55,702 bases of DNA. Origin: Elusimicrobiota bacterium. Its GTDB lineage: Bacteria; Elusimicrobiota; Elusimicrobia; FEN-1173. Under the pieces are notes generated by a model that saw only the letters and a list, made by a program, of their open reading frames with translations, made no database searches and had not been told where the DNA came from. Below are positions 39,422-48,451 of this stretch, piece after piece. Where the stretch lies: contig JAEURZ010000019.1 in assembly GCA_016788905.1 (NCBI GenBank), positions 1 to 55,702 on the forward strand. The letters are read 5' to 3'. The position numbers were made by a program, and so were the translations under genes. Every line of letters begins with the position of its first letter. Position 1 is the stretch's first letter.

Positions 39422-40527
39422 CCCTGGGTAAAATCGTGCCCCGTGGCGCCCGCCTCAATCCCACGGATAGCCAACATCAATTCTTCTGGATTGGAAGCCG
39501 TGGCCATGGCGTCTTCCAGTTTCACTTTCCCGTCATTGTAGAGCCCCATCAACGCTTGGTTAAACGTTTGCATCCCATAAAATTGGCCGTTACGTAACGC
39601 GTGGTAAATATCCGAAAAACTATTTTCTTCAATGGCCTTAACGATCAACGGGGTGACGACCATCATCTCCAAAGCGGCCACACGGCCGCTCCCATGAGCC
39701 ACGGGAAGAAGACGCTGACTGATCGCGCCTTTCAACGTTTCCGCTAACTGCAGTCGCACCTGAACCTGTTGGTACGGCGGGTAAAGGTCAATGATCCGAC
39801 TGAGAATTTGGATGGTGTTGGTGGTGTGAATGGTGGAGAGAACCAAATGGCCCGTTTGGGCCGCGGTGATGGCGGCCGAAACCGTTTCCAAATCCCGCAT
39901 TTCTCCCACCAAAATAACGTCGGGGTCCTCACGCATGGCCGAGCGGAGGGCTTCCGCGTAACTCAGCGTATCCAAACCCAACTCCCGCTGATTCACGATG
40001 GACTTTTTATTTTTGTGGACAAACTCAATGGGATCTTCAATGGTCAAGATATGGGCCTTCCGCGTGGAATTGATGTGGTCCACCATCGCGGCCAGGGTGG
40101 TGGATTTTCCAGACCCGGTGGTCCCACTAATCAAAATAAGTCCCCGCTGGTTTTCAGCCATGGCCTGAACCACGGTCGGCAATCCCAAGCTCTTAAAGGT
40201 GGGAATGACCGACGGAATGACACGTAACGCCAGATTCACCAACCCCCGCTGCGTGTAAATGTTCGCTCGAAACCGCGCCCCGTTCGCCACCGAGAACGCC
40301 AGGTCCGCCTCGTTTTTTTGTTCAAAACGCACCCGAAGTTTTTCCCCCATGATCAGATAGGCCAACGCCCGCGTGTCTTCCGGGGACAGCACCTGGTCAA
40401 AATGGGCGGGCTCCAACTCCCCGTGCAGGCGAAGCATCGGGGAAAATCCGGGCCCAATGTGAATGTCCGAGGCCACCCGATCCGTCACCTCTTTCAAAAG
40501 GGACTGTAAAATTTGGCGCGCTTCCAT
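39418..40527 (-). CDS. pilT: Type IV pilus retraction/twitching ATPase (PilT family)
   Basis: This 369-residue secretion ATPase has an N-terminal PAS-like domain (1-100), Walker A SGTTGSGKST near residue 132, the Asp box TIEDPIEFVH, atypical Walker B DPDVILVGEMRDLET and the His box TGHLVLSTIHTTN. Its C-terminal retraction motif is the variant IYHALRNGQFYGMQTF instead of PilT's AIRNLIRE, so PilT versus PilU cannot be settled. The ATG at 40527 has GGGAGA upstream, and ftsZ ends 10 bp before it. No pilin genes are in the window. Confidence 0.88.
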   Translation of the reverse strand: MEARQILQSLLKEVTDRVASDIHIGPGFSPMLRLHGELEPAHFDQVLSPEDTRALAYLIMGEKLRVRFEQKNEADLAFSVANGARFRANIYTQRGLVNLALRVIPSVIPTFKSLGLPTVVQAMAENQRGLILISGTTGSGKSTTLAAMVDHINSTRKAHILTIEDPIEFVHKNKKSIVNQRELGLDTLSYAEALRSAMREDPDVILVGEMRDLETVSAAITAAQTGHLVLSTIHTTNTIQILSRIIDLYPPYQQVQVRLQLAETLKGAISQRLLPVAHGSGRVAALEMMVVTPLIVKAIEENSFSDIYHALRNGQFYGMQTFNQALMGLYNDGKVKLEDAMATASNPEELMLAIRGIEAGATGHDFTQG

Positions 40528-40537
40528 AGAGTCTCCC

Positions 40538-41680
40538 TTACCCGAGCTTCCGCGCCTTGCGGCGGAGGTAAGCGGGTCGTCGAAGGTCGTCCTCTCCCAA
40601 AGGAAGTTCCACCGGCGGCCGGTGCGAGGGCGAGCGAACAGCGGGCGCCGCATCCCCTTCCCGCAACAACCGGCGGGGCGTGCCACCCAAACGAACCGAT
40701 TCCCGACGTGCGGGGGGGAACCCCGTGGCGATCACGGTCACCATAAACCGTTCTTCCAACCCGTCGTCGAACACCTGCCCGTAAAACACGTGGGCGTCCG
40801 AACTGGCGGCGTTCTTGATAAAATCCATAGCGGTCTTCACTTCAAACAAGGTAATGGATTTGTTCCCGCTGATGTTCACCAAAAGCCCCTTGGCCCCGTC
40901 GATGGTGACGTTTTCCAGCAGGGGAGATTGAATCGCGGTTTTGGCCGCTTCCAAAGCCCGCCCAGACCCCCGAGCTTCCCCCATCCCCATCAACGCTTCC
41001 CCCGCTCCGGCCATGATGCTTCGGACGTCGGCGAAGTCAACATTGATCAAACCGTGGCGAGTGATCACATCGGTAATGGCCTGAACGGCCTGGCGCAACA
41101 CATTGTCGGCCACACGGAACGCCTCAATGGAAGTGGTGTTTTGATCAATGATCTCAAAAAGACGGTCGTTGGGAATGGCCAAAAGAGTGTCCACATGGGC
41201 CCGCAGTTCCTCGATACCTTGATCCGCCTGATTTTTCCGAACCATCCCTTCAAAATCAAAAGGCCGCGTCACCACCCCAACCACGAGGGGCGCGGGGGTC
41301 AAACTTTTGGCGATCTGAGCCACCACAGGGGCCGAACCCGTCCCAGTTCCACCGCCCATCCCCGCGGTCACGAACACCATGTCCGCCCCGGTCATAATTT
41401 CCGCCAATCGGTCGCGACTCTCCTCCGTGGCCTGACGGCCCAAAACGGGATTTCCACCCACGCCCAACCCTTTCGTGATGCGTTCGCCCAACTGAAGGCG
41501 AACCGGGGCCTTGTTGCGCCGAAGCGCCTGGGAATCCGTGTTGGCGGCGATGAACTCCACATGAGAGAGCCCCGCCTCGATCATGCGATTTATGGCGTTC
41601 CCGCCCGCCCCCCCTAAACCAATAATTTTTATGGACGCGGGTTGTTCGTTAAAATCTTCGCTAAACTTAATTTGGACCAT
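40538..41680 (-). CDS. ftsZ: Cell division GTPase FtsZ
   Basis: This 380-residue protein has the tubulin signature GGGTGTGSAP near residue 106, an N-terminal IIGLGGAGGNAINRM, NTDSQAL and a T7-like loop NVDFADVRSIM. It ends with a short disordered linker and a basic C-terminal peptide (RRPAYLRRK) that resembles the FtsA/ZipA-binding tail. It polymerises at midcell to form the division ring. The ATG at 41680 shares its A with the ftsA stop (TAATG), and GGAGG lies 10 nt upstream. Confidence 0.96.
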   Translation of the reverse strand: MVQIKFSEDFNEQPASIKIIGLGGAGGNAINRMIEAGLSHVEFIAANTDSQALRRNKAPVRLQLGERITKGLGVGGNPVLGRQATEESRDRLAEIMTGADMVFVTAGMGGGTGTGSAPVVAQIAKSLTPAPLVVGVVTRPFDFEGMVRKNQADQGIEELRAHVDTLLAIPNDRLFEIIDQNTTSIEAFRVADNVLRQAVQAITDVITRHGLINVDFADVRSIMAGAGEALMGMGEARGSGRALEAAKTAIQSPLLENVTIDGAKGLLVNISGNKSITLFEVKTAMDFIKNAASSDAHVFYGQVFDDGLEERFMVTVIATGFPPARRESVRLGGTPRRLLREGDAAPAVRSPSHRPPVELPLGEDDLRRPAYLRRKARKLG

Positions 41681-42921
41681 TAAAAGAAATCCTCCACCAA
41701 CGATTTCAGACGGTGCCCCAACCCCACCCGACGGGACGCGCGACGACTGCGCGCCCAATCCCCCAAGTGCCGATACGTGATCAACCCCAACGCCGTGGCG
41801 TAACCGGGGTTCGACACCACGTCCGGCGCGCCACCCATGTTCTGCGGAAGCCCCATCCGGACCGGCAGATCCAAAATTTGTTCCGCGGCCTGGGCAATCC
41901 CTTTCAGCTGCGCGCCCCCGCCGGTCAGAATCACCCCACCCCCCGCCACATGATCGGCGTAGTTGGACCGTTGCAACTCCTCAGAAATCAACGTAAAGAT
42001 TTCTTCCACCCGCGGAGCGATGTAATCAAAAATCGCCGCGCGCTTAATCCGCCGGGGCGTCCGACCGTCAACGCTGGTGTATTCGATCTCCTCTTCCAAA
42101 TTTCCTTCCGCCAACGGCCGGCTGGCCGCGCCGTGAAGCTCTTTCACTTTCTGAGCCTGCAGATACGACGTGCGAAGCGCGTGAGACAAATCGTGACTGA
42201 TGGCGTCAGACCCCACCGCCAATTCTTTGGTGAACCGCACGCTTCCGTCAGCGTACACGGCAAGGCCCGTCGTCTGGCCACCCAAATCCACCAGAAGACA
42301 ACCCAACCCTTTCTCCTCCTGTGTCACCACCGTGTCGCCCACAGCCAGCAACCCGTAAATGGGCTCCTCCACTTCAAACCCAGCCCGGGCGATGGCTTTC
42401 CAAACATTGTTCAAATGGCTTTGGCTGGCCGTCACAATGTGGACGTCAACCTCCAACAACATGGCCTCCATGCCAACGGGGTTCGGCACGCCGCTTTGAC
42501 GGTCCAAAATAAAATCCTGAGGGATCACGTGCACGATTTCTCGGTCCGGCGAAATGGGGACCGCTTTCGTGCTTTCCACCACCTGATCCCGATCCGCCGC
42601 GGTGATTTCCTTGTCCGTTCGGGCGATGTTCATGGCCCCGTGATGGATGAACGTCTGCAAATGACTGCCCCGCACCCCGATCAAAACGTTTTTAGAATGG
42701 CCCACCTGGCCCGCCATTTCTTCCGCGGCTTCGACGGCACGAGTGATGGCGCGCGCCGTTTCGTCGATATTGATCACCACACCGCCCTTCAACCCGGCGC
42801 AAGGGTAACGAGCGGCGCCGATCACTTCTGCCGTCTCCGCGTCCGGATCCCGTCGAGCGATCACCGCCACCACCTGGGCACTTCCGATATCCAATCCTGT
42901 CAAGAATTCTGGTTTAGCCAT
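41680..42921 (-). CDS. ftsA: Cell division protein FtsA
   Basis: This 413-residue actin-like ATPase has TGLDIGSAQVVAVIA at the N-terminus, a SHDLSHALRT-containing phosphate region, LVDLGGQTTGLAVY, the 1C domain between the first two blocks and GGGVILTGGGAQLKGI. A C-terminal amphipathic region (RRASRRVGLGHRLKSLVEDFF) is the expected membrane-targeting sequence. FtsA tethers FtsZ to the inner membrane. The ATG at 42921 overlaps the ftsQ end by 8 bp and has AAGGAG close upstream. Confidence 0.94.
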   Translation of the reverse strand: MAKPEFLTGLDIGSAQVVAVIARRDPDAETAEVIGAARYPCAGLKGGVVINIDETARAITRAVEAAEEMAGQVGHSKNVLIGVRGSHLQTFIHHGAMNIARTDKEITAADRDQVVESTKAVPISPDREIVHVIPQDFILDRQSGVPNPVGMEAMLLEVDVHIVTASQSHLNNVWKAIARAGFEVEEPIYGLLAVGDTVVTQEEKGLGCLLVDLGGQTTGLAVYADGSVRFTKELAVGSDAISHDLSHALRTSYLQAQKVKELHGAASRPLAEGNLEEEIEYTSVDGRTPRRIKRAAIFDYIAPRVEEIFTLISEELQRSNYADHVAGGGVILTGGGAQLKGIAQAAEQILDLPVRMGLPQNMGGAPDVVSNPGYATALGLITYRHLGDWARSRRASRRVGLGHRLKSLVEDFF

Positions 42922-43726
42922 GACGCTCCTTCTTCTGAACAACGGTCCCGCGCGGCTGAATCACCACACGGTGGTCGTCCACAAAACGCGCGTTATCAAT
43001 TCCACCGATTGCTTCGGGTTCCAACAGCACCCGCCCAAACCGTCGGGCCTTCTGGGCGACGAGGTGAGGGTCGGTCCGAATTTTTCCCCAATGAAGTGGA
43101 ACATCCCCCGCCAAATAGAGCACCCCATCCCCGTCGGACGATATTTTAAGTTTGTAGAGGCCATCCGTCCAGGACTCTTTCGCCGCCCGAAGCGCCGCCA
43201 GAAAGGGCAAAGCGGTGGCGGTGGTCCCTTCCTCCTTGGGCAAACTCAAGATAGGCAGGTGAGCCCCCGCCCCTTCCAGAGGAAAAAGAACCCCACCCGA
43301 ATCCACACCGTTCCAGCGGTCCGGGCCCACCGATATTTTGGCAACAGGTGTCCGAAGCTCAAGCTGAATCCGCACGCTCCGGTCCCAAGCGCGCCTCACG
43401 CGAACGCTCCTAAGTTGGGGATACCGTTCCCGAATCCGCTGCTCGATCTGGTCCACTGAAAAAGAAAACAACGGCTGACCCTTCTTGACTGGCGGCGCTT
43501 CCGCCCAACCCGACAAAAGAGGCCCTTGCACCTCGACCCCGGTCACCGTGAGGAGCACTGCTTTTTCCCAAACCCCATAGGCGCCCCACGCCAACCCCAT
43601 CGCCGACCCCACAAACACCAACCGTTTGAACCACAAAGCCATTGTTTCCCCAAAAAATCGCCAACGGTATGCGACCCGTGTCCGACGCATCACCACCTTG
43701 TGTTTCTTTTTTCGGCGCGGCGGCAT
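42914..43726 (-). CDS. ftsQ: Cell division protein FtsQ (POTRA domain)
   Basis: This 270-residue protein has a basic cytoplasmic tail (MPPRRKKKHK), a single membrane helix (about 35-52) and a POTRA-like domain: the VTGVEVQG strand, FSVDQIEQRIRERYPQLRSVRV and then the beta-rich FtsQ domain. Sequence conservation is low, as usual for FtsQ, and the call relies on topology and its place between ddl and ftsA. It links cytoplasmic and periplasmic division proteins. The ATG shares its A with the ddl stop (TAATG). Confidence 0.85.
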   Translation of the reverse strand: MPPRRKKKHKVVMRRTRVAYRWRFFGETMALWFKRLVFVGSAMGLAWGAYGVWEKAVLLTVTGVEVQGPLLSGWAEAPPVKKGQPLFSFSVDQIEQRIRERYPQLRSVRVRRAWDRSVRIQLELRTPVAKISVGPDRWNGVDSGGVLFPLEGAGAHLPILSLPKEEGTTATALPFLAALRAAKESWTDGLYKLKISSDGDGVLYLAGDVPLHWGKIRTDPHLVAQKARRFGRVLLEPEAIGGIDNARFVDDHRVVIQPRGTVVQKKERHG

Positions 43727-44658
43727 TACGAATCGCGAAGGGCAAGGGTGAGGAGCGTGCCCACCAGCGAATCAAAAGAAACCCCCGCGGCTCGGGCCGC
43801 GTCGGGCAAGAGGGAGGTGTCCGTCATCCCCGGCAACGTGTTGACCTCCAAAAGGGTGGGACGCCCGTTTTTTCCCACCAACAAATCAACCCGACCCATA
43901 TGGCGGCACCCCAATAGGTGAAAAGCCGCCACCGCCATTTCCTGGGCGTTCCGCCGGGTCGCTTCCGATACACGGGCGGGAATCAAATGCCGAGACCCGC
44001 CCGGCGCGTACTTCGAATGAAAATCGTAAAAGGAATGGCTGGGCACAATCTCGACCACCGGCAAAACGCGGTCCCCCAACAATCCCACAGTAATCTCTGG
44101 TCCAGAAACATACTCTTCCACCAACGCTTCGTCTTCCAACCGCCACGAGGCCGCAAGCCCAGCCCGAACCCCCGCCCGAGTCCGCGCGACAGTGACCCCC
44201 ACCGCCGACCCTTGGCCCGCGGGCTTGATCACGAGGGGAAGCGAAAGACCCGCCGCGGCCAGGGAAGCTTCCTCCCCCTTACGAAACACTGTCCAACGGG
44301 GTGTGGCCAACCCGGCACTTTCAAAAAGTCGTTTCGCCGTGGGTTTGTGCATGGCAAGGGCGCTGGCGCGAACGCCACTCCCAGTGTAAGGAATTCCCAT
44401 AACATCCAGAAGACCCTGAAGCCGCCCGTCCTCTCCGGTGGTCCCGTGTGTGGTAAGAAAAACCAAATTTATTTTTTGGCGACGAAGAGTCTCGGCCACC
44501 CGGGGGCTCAAATCAATGGCCCCATGGGGAAGACCCAATCGCCGGAGAGCGCCCCGCACGGCGGCCGAGCTTCGGATGGAAATTTCTCGCTCCGAAGAAG
44601 CCCCGCCAAAGAGAACGGCGATCCGCCGACGCTTTAATAGAGACAGATCAAGTTTCAT
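43726..44658 (-). CDS. ddl: D-alanine--D-alanine ligase
   Basis: This 310-residue ATP-grasp enzyme opens with VLFGGASSEREISIRS and contains LTTHGTTGEDGRLQG, YTGSGVRASALAMHK, LVIKPAGQGSAVGV, EEYVSGPEITVGL and LEVNTLPGMT. These cover substrate, ATP and Mg sites in the usual order. It makes the D-Ala-D-Ala terminus of peptidoglycan precursors. The ATG at 44658 overlaps the murB end by 11 bp, and GGGAGA lies upstream. The dipeptide-binding YAPGGSRHLIP loop is compatible with D-Ala rather than D-lactate specificity, but this is not certain. Confidence 0.93.
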   Translation of the reverse strand: MKLDLSLLKRRRIAVLFGGASSEREISIRSSAAVRGALRRLGLPHGAIDLSPRVAETLRRQKINLVFLTTHGTTGEDGRLQGLLDVMGIPYTGSGVRASALAMHKPTAKRLFESAGLATPRWTVFRKGEEASLAAAGLSLPLVIKPAGQGSAVGVTVARTRAGVRAGLAASWRLEDEALVEEYVSGPEITVGLLGDRVLPVVEIVPSHSFYDFHSKYAPGGSRHLIPARVSEATRRNAQEMAVAAFHLLGCRHMGRVDLLVGKNGRPTLLEVNTLPGMTDTSLLPDAARAAGVSFDSLVGTLLTLALRDS

Positions 44659-45556
44659 GTGGGTCTCCCACCGTCCAGACTTCAAGTTGCAGTTCAATCC
44701 CAAACCGTTGCCGCACCGCGCCGCGAAGCGCGTCAATAATGGCGTAAACATCCGCGGCCGTTGCCCGGTCCACGTTCTCAATAAAATTGGCGTGTTTGAG
44801 AGACACCTGGGCCCCCCCGACGCGAAACCCTTTCAGCCCAACCTCTTCGATCAGCCGGGCGGCGTGGTCCCCAGGCGGGTTTTTGAAAACCGAACCGCAG
44901 TTTTTGGTCCCTAAAGGTTGCCGTTCGGCGCGGCGTTTCAACTGCCGATCCATCGCGGTCAGAATATCATTTTTGGTCCCCGCTCTCAATTGAAGCTCGA
45001 CGGAAAGAAGGATCAATCCGGAGAGGCTGGACTCCCGATATGAAAAGCGAATTTCGTCCCGGGTTAAACGGCGTGGGCGCCCCTCCGCGTCCAAAAATTC
45101 CGCTTCCCGAACCAATTGCCCGATATCCCCTTCCGGTGTCCCCGCGTTGGTTCGCAAAGCCCCCCCCACGGTTCCGGGAATGCCGCAAAAAGGCTCGGCA
45201 CCCGTCAGTTCCCTCTCCGCCGCGGCGCGAGCCAATTGGGGCAAAAGGACTCCGGCCCCCGCCACCACACGGTCCCCCGCGAAACGCAACGTTTCAAATT
45301 CACCCCGCAGTCGTAAAGTCACCCCGCGCAGACCCCTATCGCTCACCAACAGGTTCGATCCCTGCCCCAAAATCGTGAGGGGGAGCCCCCTGGCCTTCGT
45401 CCAAGCGAAAAGGGTTTCCACTTCGTTGCGTGATTTAGCTTCCACGTAAAAATCCGCAGGTCCTCCGATTCCCCAGGAGGTATGGCGTGAAAGCGGTTCA
45501 TCCGTTTTGAGGGAAGGGAAAAGAAATCGGAGTTCTTCAGCCAGGGGAACGGTCAT
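44648..45556 (-). CDS. murB: UDP-N-acetylenolpyruvoylglucosamine reductase
   Basis: This 302-residue FAD enzyme has HTSWGIGGPADFYVE, ILGQGSNLLVSDRG, FCGIPGTVGGALRTNAG, FSYRESSL and the catalytic-Ser motif NCGSVFKNPPG, and ends with the Glu region SLKHANFIENV. It reduces the enolpyruvyl ether to UDP-MurNAc. The ATG at 45556 overlaps the murC stop as ATGA. Confidence 0.94.
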   Translation of the reverse strand: MTVPLAEELRFLFPSLKTDEPLSRHTSWGIGGPADFYVEAKSRNEVETLFAWTKARGLPLTILGQGSNLLVSDRGLRGVTLRLRGEFETLRFAGDRVVAGAGVLLPQLARAAAERELTGAEPFCGIPGTVGGALRTNAGTPEGDIGQLVREAEFLDAEGRPRRLTRDEIRFSYRESSLSGLILLSVELQLRAGTKNDILTAMDRQLKRRAERQPLGTKNCGSVFKNPPGDHAARLIEEVGLKGFRVGGAQVSLKHANFIENVDRATAADVYAIIDALRGAVRQRFGIELQLEVWTVGDPHET

Positions 45557-46932
45557 GGGGCAGACGCAGGAGCGAGGGCGGCCAGTAACTGTTCGCCCCA
45601 CCGCCACACGTCACCGGCCCCCAAGGTGAGAACAACGTCACCTTTTTTGACCAACCCGCGAAGTGTTGCGGGCCCTGTTTCGGCGGTTAAGCGAGTCACG
45701 GAAACGCCTTGGGCCCGAACCCGTTCCGCCAACCAGTCGCTCGTCACCCCGGGAAGAGGGGCCTCGCTGGCCGCGTAAATGTCCAGGAGCCCCACCACGT
45801 CCGCTTGGGAAAAACTTGCCGCGAATTCGTCCGCTAAGTTTCGGGTGCGTGAATACCGATGGGGTTGAAACACGACAACCGCTCGCCGTTGGGGAAACCG
45901 CTCTTTCAACGCCTGAAGAGTGGCCTTAATTTCTGTGGGATGGTGACCGTAATCGTCCATGACGGCGACGCCGCCCCGCTCTCCCTTCCATTCCAACCGA
46001 CGGCCCACCCCTTGAAACGACGCCAAGGCTTCCGCAATTTTGAGGAAGGGAACATCCAACTCCAACCCGGCCGCCACCGCGGCCAAAGAATTGATCACGT
46101 TGTGCCGTCCGGGAACATTCCAGTGAATGTCCCCCAGAAGTGTCCCGAACCGGTACACCGAAAACGTCGTTCCCTCCGGCCCAGGACAGATGTCCCGCGC
46201 CTGGATGTCCGCGTCTGGGGAAATCCCGTAGGTGAGGAGAGGGCGTCGAATCTTGTCCCCAATTTTCCGAGATCCCAGATCATCCACGCCCAAGATCACC
46301 CGCCCGTAGAAAGGGACCTTGTTGGCAAATCGTTCAAATCCCGACACTAAATTTGAGAGGGTTCCCCAATAGTCCAAGTGGTCATCATCGATGTTGGTCA
46401 CAACCGCCAGGGTGGGCGCAAGTTTTAAAAACGATCCATCGGATTCGTCCGCTTCGGCCACCAGATACTCTCCCCGGCCCACCCGGGCTCCCGTCCCCAA
46501 ATTGTGCATCCGCCCCCCAACGATCACCGTGGGGTCCAAACCGCCCGCCTGAAGAACGAGTGAAATTAACGACGTCGTCGTGGTCTTGCCGTGGGTGCCA
46601 CCGACAGCAATGGTGTATTTCAGCCGGGCCAATTCGGCCAACATTTCAATCCGAGGGATAACAGGAATTTTTTGCCCATGGGCTTCGATCACTTCAGGGT
46701 TGTCCGGCTGAACCGCCGTGGAGGTCACCACCACGTGAGCGCCGCCCACGTGGTCCGCGCGATGCCCCAGAAAGATCTTCGCCCCCATTCCCGCCAACCG
46801 GCGCGTCACGTCGGATTCTTTCGCGTCCGACCCCGACACCGAATAGCCCAAGGTGAGAAGAACTTCAGCGATCCCGCTCATGCCGGACCCACCTATTCCC
46901 ACAAAATGAATATTTTTTATTTTCTTAAACAT
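45553..46932 (-). CDS. murC: UDP-N-acetylmuramate--L-alanine ligase
   Basis: This 459-residue Mur ligase has an N-terminal UDP-binding VGIGGSGMSGIAEVL, the ATP loop GGTHGKTTTTS (111-121), EADESDGSFLKL, TNIDDDHLDYWG, VPGRHNVINSLAA and DDYGHHPTEIKATL, with QPHRYSRT at the C-terminal domain. It adds L-Ala to UDP-MurNAc. It is the first gene of the long operon; mraY, murD, ftsW and murG are not upstream as in the usual division cluster. The ATG at 46932 fits the family start, but the upstream ribosome-binding site is weak and the frame continues 14 codons. Confidence 0.94.
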   Translation of the reverse strand: MFKKIKNIHFVGIGGSGMSGIAEVLLTLGYSVSGSDAKESDVTRRLAGMGAKIFLGHRADHVGGAHVVVTSTAVQPDNPEVIEAHGQKIPVIPRIEMLAELARLKYTIAVGGTHGKTTTTSLISLVLQAGGLDPTVIVGGRMHNLGTGARVGRGEYLVAEADESDGSFLKLAPTLAVVTNIDDDHLDYWGTLSNLVSGFERFANKVPFYGRVILGVDDLGSRKIGDKIRRPLLTYGISPDADIQARDICPGPEGTTFSVYRFGTLLGDIHWNVPGRHNVINSLAAVAAGLELDVPFLKIAEALASFQGVGRRLEWKGERGGVAVMDDYGHHPTEIKATLQALKERFPQRRAVVVFQPHRYSRTRNLADEFAASFSQADVVGLLDIYAASEAPLPGVTSDWLAERVRAQGVSVTRLTAETGPATLRGLVKKGDVVLTLGAGDVWRWGEQLLAALAPASAP

Positions 46933-47042
46933 AGGTTTTATTTTGCCAGATTTTGACCGGCCCCAGAAGACCATTCACATCGCTGAAAACGAACATTTGA
47001 CGACCGGAAGAATCGATTCTCTTTATCCCTCTGAAAGAGCCT

Positions 47043-47078
47043 CCCTCTCCCGCGAGCGGGAGAGGGTTGGGGAGAGGG
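47043..47078. repeat. Palindromic repeat copy upstream of murC
   Basis: CCCTCTCCCGC (47043-47053) pairs with 47056-47066 around a 2-nt loop and is followed by TTGGGGAGAGGG. The stem is identical to that inside the giant gene (17915-17938), so both belong to one dispersed family. It sits between the rlmI-type gene and murC, where an operon junction has formed. Confidence 0.7.
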
Positions 47079-47197
47079 AATGATTCGCTCCTCATTCGAC
47101 ACTCCCCCTTCCTTGTCGATAACAAAGTCTGTTCAACAGAGATTTTAGGGCAGAACACATGTTAGTGATTGCTGTCGTAGGAATGGATCAAATACAA

Positions 47198-48451
47198 TCA
47201 AACAACGTGCAGAATCGCGAACTTGAGGTAATCGGTTTCGGGCATGGAAGGACGAACCGGATGATCCGGTCCGGGCCCCCCCTGGTAAACCATTTTCACT
47301 TTCCGGTTGGACTCGTGAGCCGCGCGGGCGATAATCTGACGAAAATCGTCTCGACTCACATGTTGAGAACAACTGGCGGTGGCCATAAATCCACCCCCGG
47401 TCACACGCTTCAACCCCAAGGTATTCAAACGCACATAAGCCTTGATGGCTTCAGGCAAATTCTTTTTGGTCGACGCGAACCGCGGGGGATCCAACACAAC
47501 GATATCGTAGGTCTCTTTGGATTGCGTCAAGTGGTCAAAGGCGTCCGCCTTTTCCCAGGAACAGAGCGACGCCCACCCGTTCTTCTCGGCACTGCGCTGG
47601 GCCAACTCCAACGAGGGAGCAGACGCGTCGATCCCCAGCACGTGCTTGGCGCCGGCCTTGGCGCACCAAAGGCCAAACCCGCCGGTGTGGCAAAACACAT
47701 CCAGAACGGTACGTCCGGCGGCCAACGCCGCCAGGGCGGATCGATTGGAACGTTGGTCAAAGAAAAACCCGGTCTTCTGCCCTTGCAACGGATTCGCCGC
47801 CAGGGTCATCCCCTCGGTCTCAAACCAGTGAGGCGTTTCCAGAGATCCTTCGATCACGCGAACCTCTTCCGGCACATGTTCCAACCGTCGGGCCGCCGCG
47901 TCGTTGCGAAGAACGATCGCCTTCCAAGGTCCAAAGGTTTTCACGGCTTCCACAATCAAGGGAAGAAGTCGATCCATCCCTGCGGCAAAAGATTCAATCA
48001 CGCAAACGTCGCCGTAACGATCGATGACCAGCCCCGGCAAATCATCCGATTCCCCATGCACCCAGCGGTATGCGTTGTCGTTAAAATAGCGTTTCCGTAA
48101 ATTCAGCGCGTGCTGAAGACGGCCGGTAAAAAACGGAGCGTCGATGGACGTTTCCCGCCGATCGAGAAGCCGCCCCGCAATCAACGACTGTTTGTTGTAA
48201 AAGCCAATCCCCAACCGCTCGTCCCGAGACGTGAGAAATTCCACCGCGGCCCCCGGCTCCACGCCTTCCGCCGCCCGCTCAATTTCGTTAGAGAAAACCC
48301 ACAAATGTCCGCGGCGAACACGACGGTCTTCTTGGGGTTTCAGCCGCACAAACGGAAGCCCGATCCCTTCGGAAGCCGAGGGCAAGGGACGATCCACAGT
48401 TTTTTCGTGTGGGGCCGAGGCCACGCGTCGGTGGTTCAAGGTAAGCCCCAA
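47198..48451 (-). CDS. rlmI: Class I rRNA methyltransferase, RlmI family
   Basis: The product of about 400 residues has an N-terminal PUA domain (LKPQEDRRVRRGHLWVFSNE), a central domain ending NPLQGQKTGFFFDQR and a Rossmann methyltransferase with VLDVFCHTGGFGLW, LGIDAS, VVLDPPRFA and the catalytic-Cys motif ATASCSQHV. It belongs to the family of 23S rRNA m5C methyltransferases. The start is uncertain: a TTG at 48451 or at 48439 overlaps the queE stop, and the family-conserved part begins about 30 residues later, where a GTG also exists. It is the last gene of the murI operon. Confidence 0.85.
   Translation of the reverse strand: MGLTLNHRRVASAPHEKTVDRPLPSASEGIGLPFVRLKPQEDRRVRRGHLWVFSNEIERAAEGVEPGAAVEFLTSRDERLGIGFYNKQSLIAGRLLDRRETSIDAPFFTGRLQHALNLRKRYFNDNAYRWVHGESDDLPGLVIDRYGDVCVIESFAAGMDRLLPLIVEAVKTFGPWKAIVLRNDAAARRLEHVPEEVRVIEGSLETPHWFETEGMTLAANPLQGQKTGFFFDQRSNRSALAALAAGRTVLDVFCHTGGFGLWCAKAGAKHVLGIDASAPSLELAQRSAEKNGWASLCSWEKADAFDHLTQSKETYDIVVLDPPRFASTKKNLPEAIKAYVRLNTLGLKRVTGGGFMATASCSQHVSRDDFRQIIARAAHESNRKVKMVYQGGPGPDHPVRPSMPETDYLKFAILHVV

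Noticed and set aside
40463-43149. Long plus-strand open frames opposite ftsZ and ftsA
   Set aside because: They are Arg/His/Pro-rich antisense shadows of two genes with complete family motifs.
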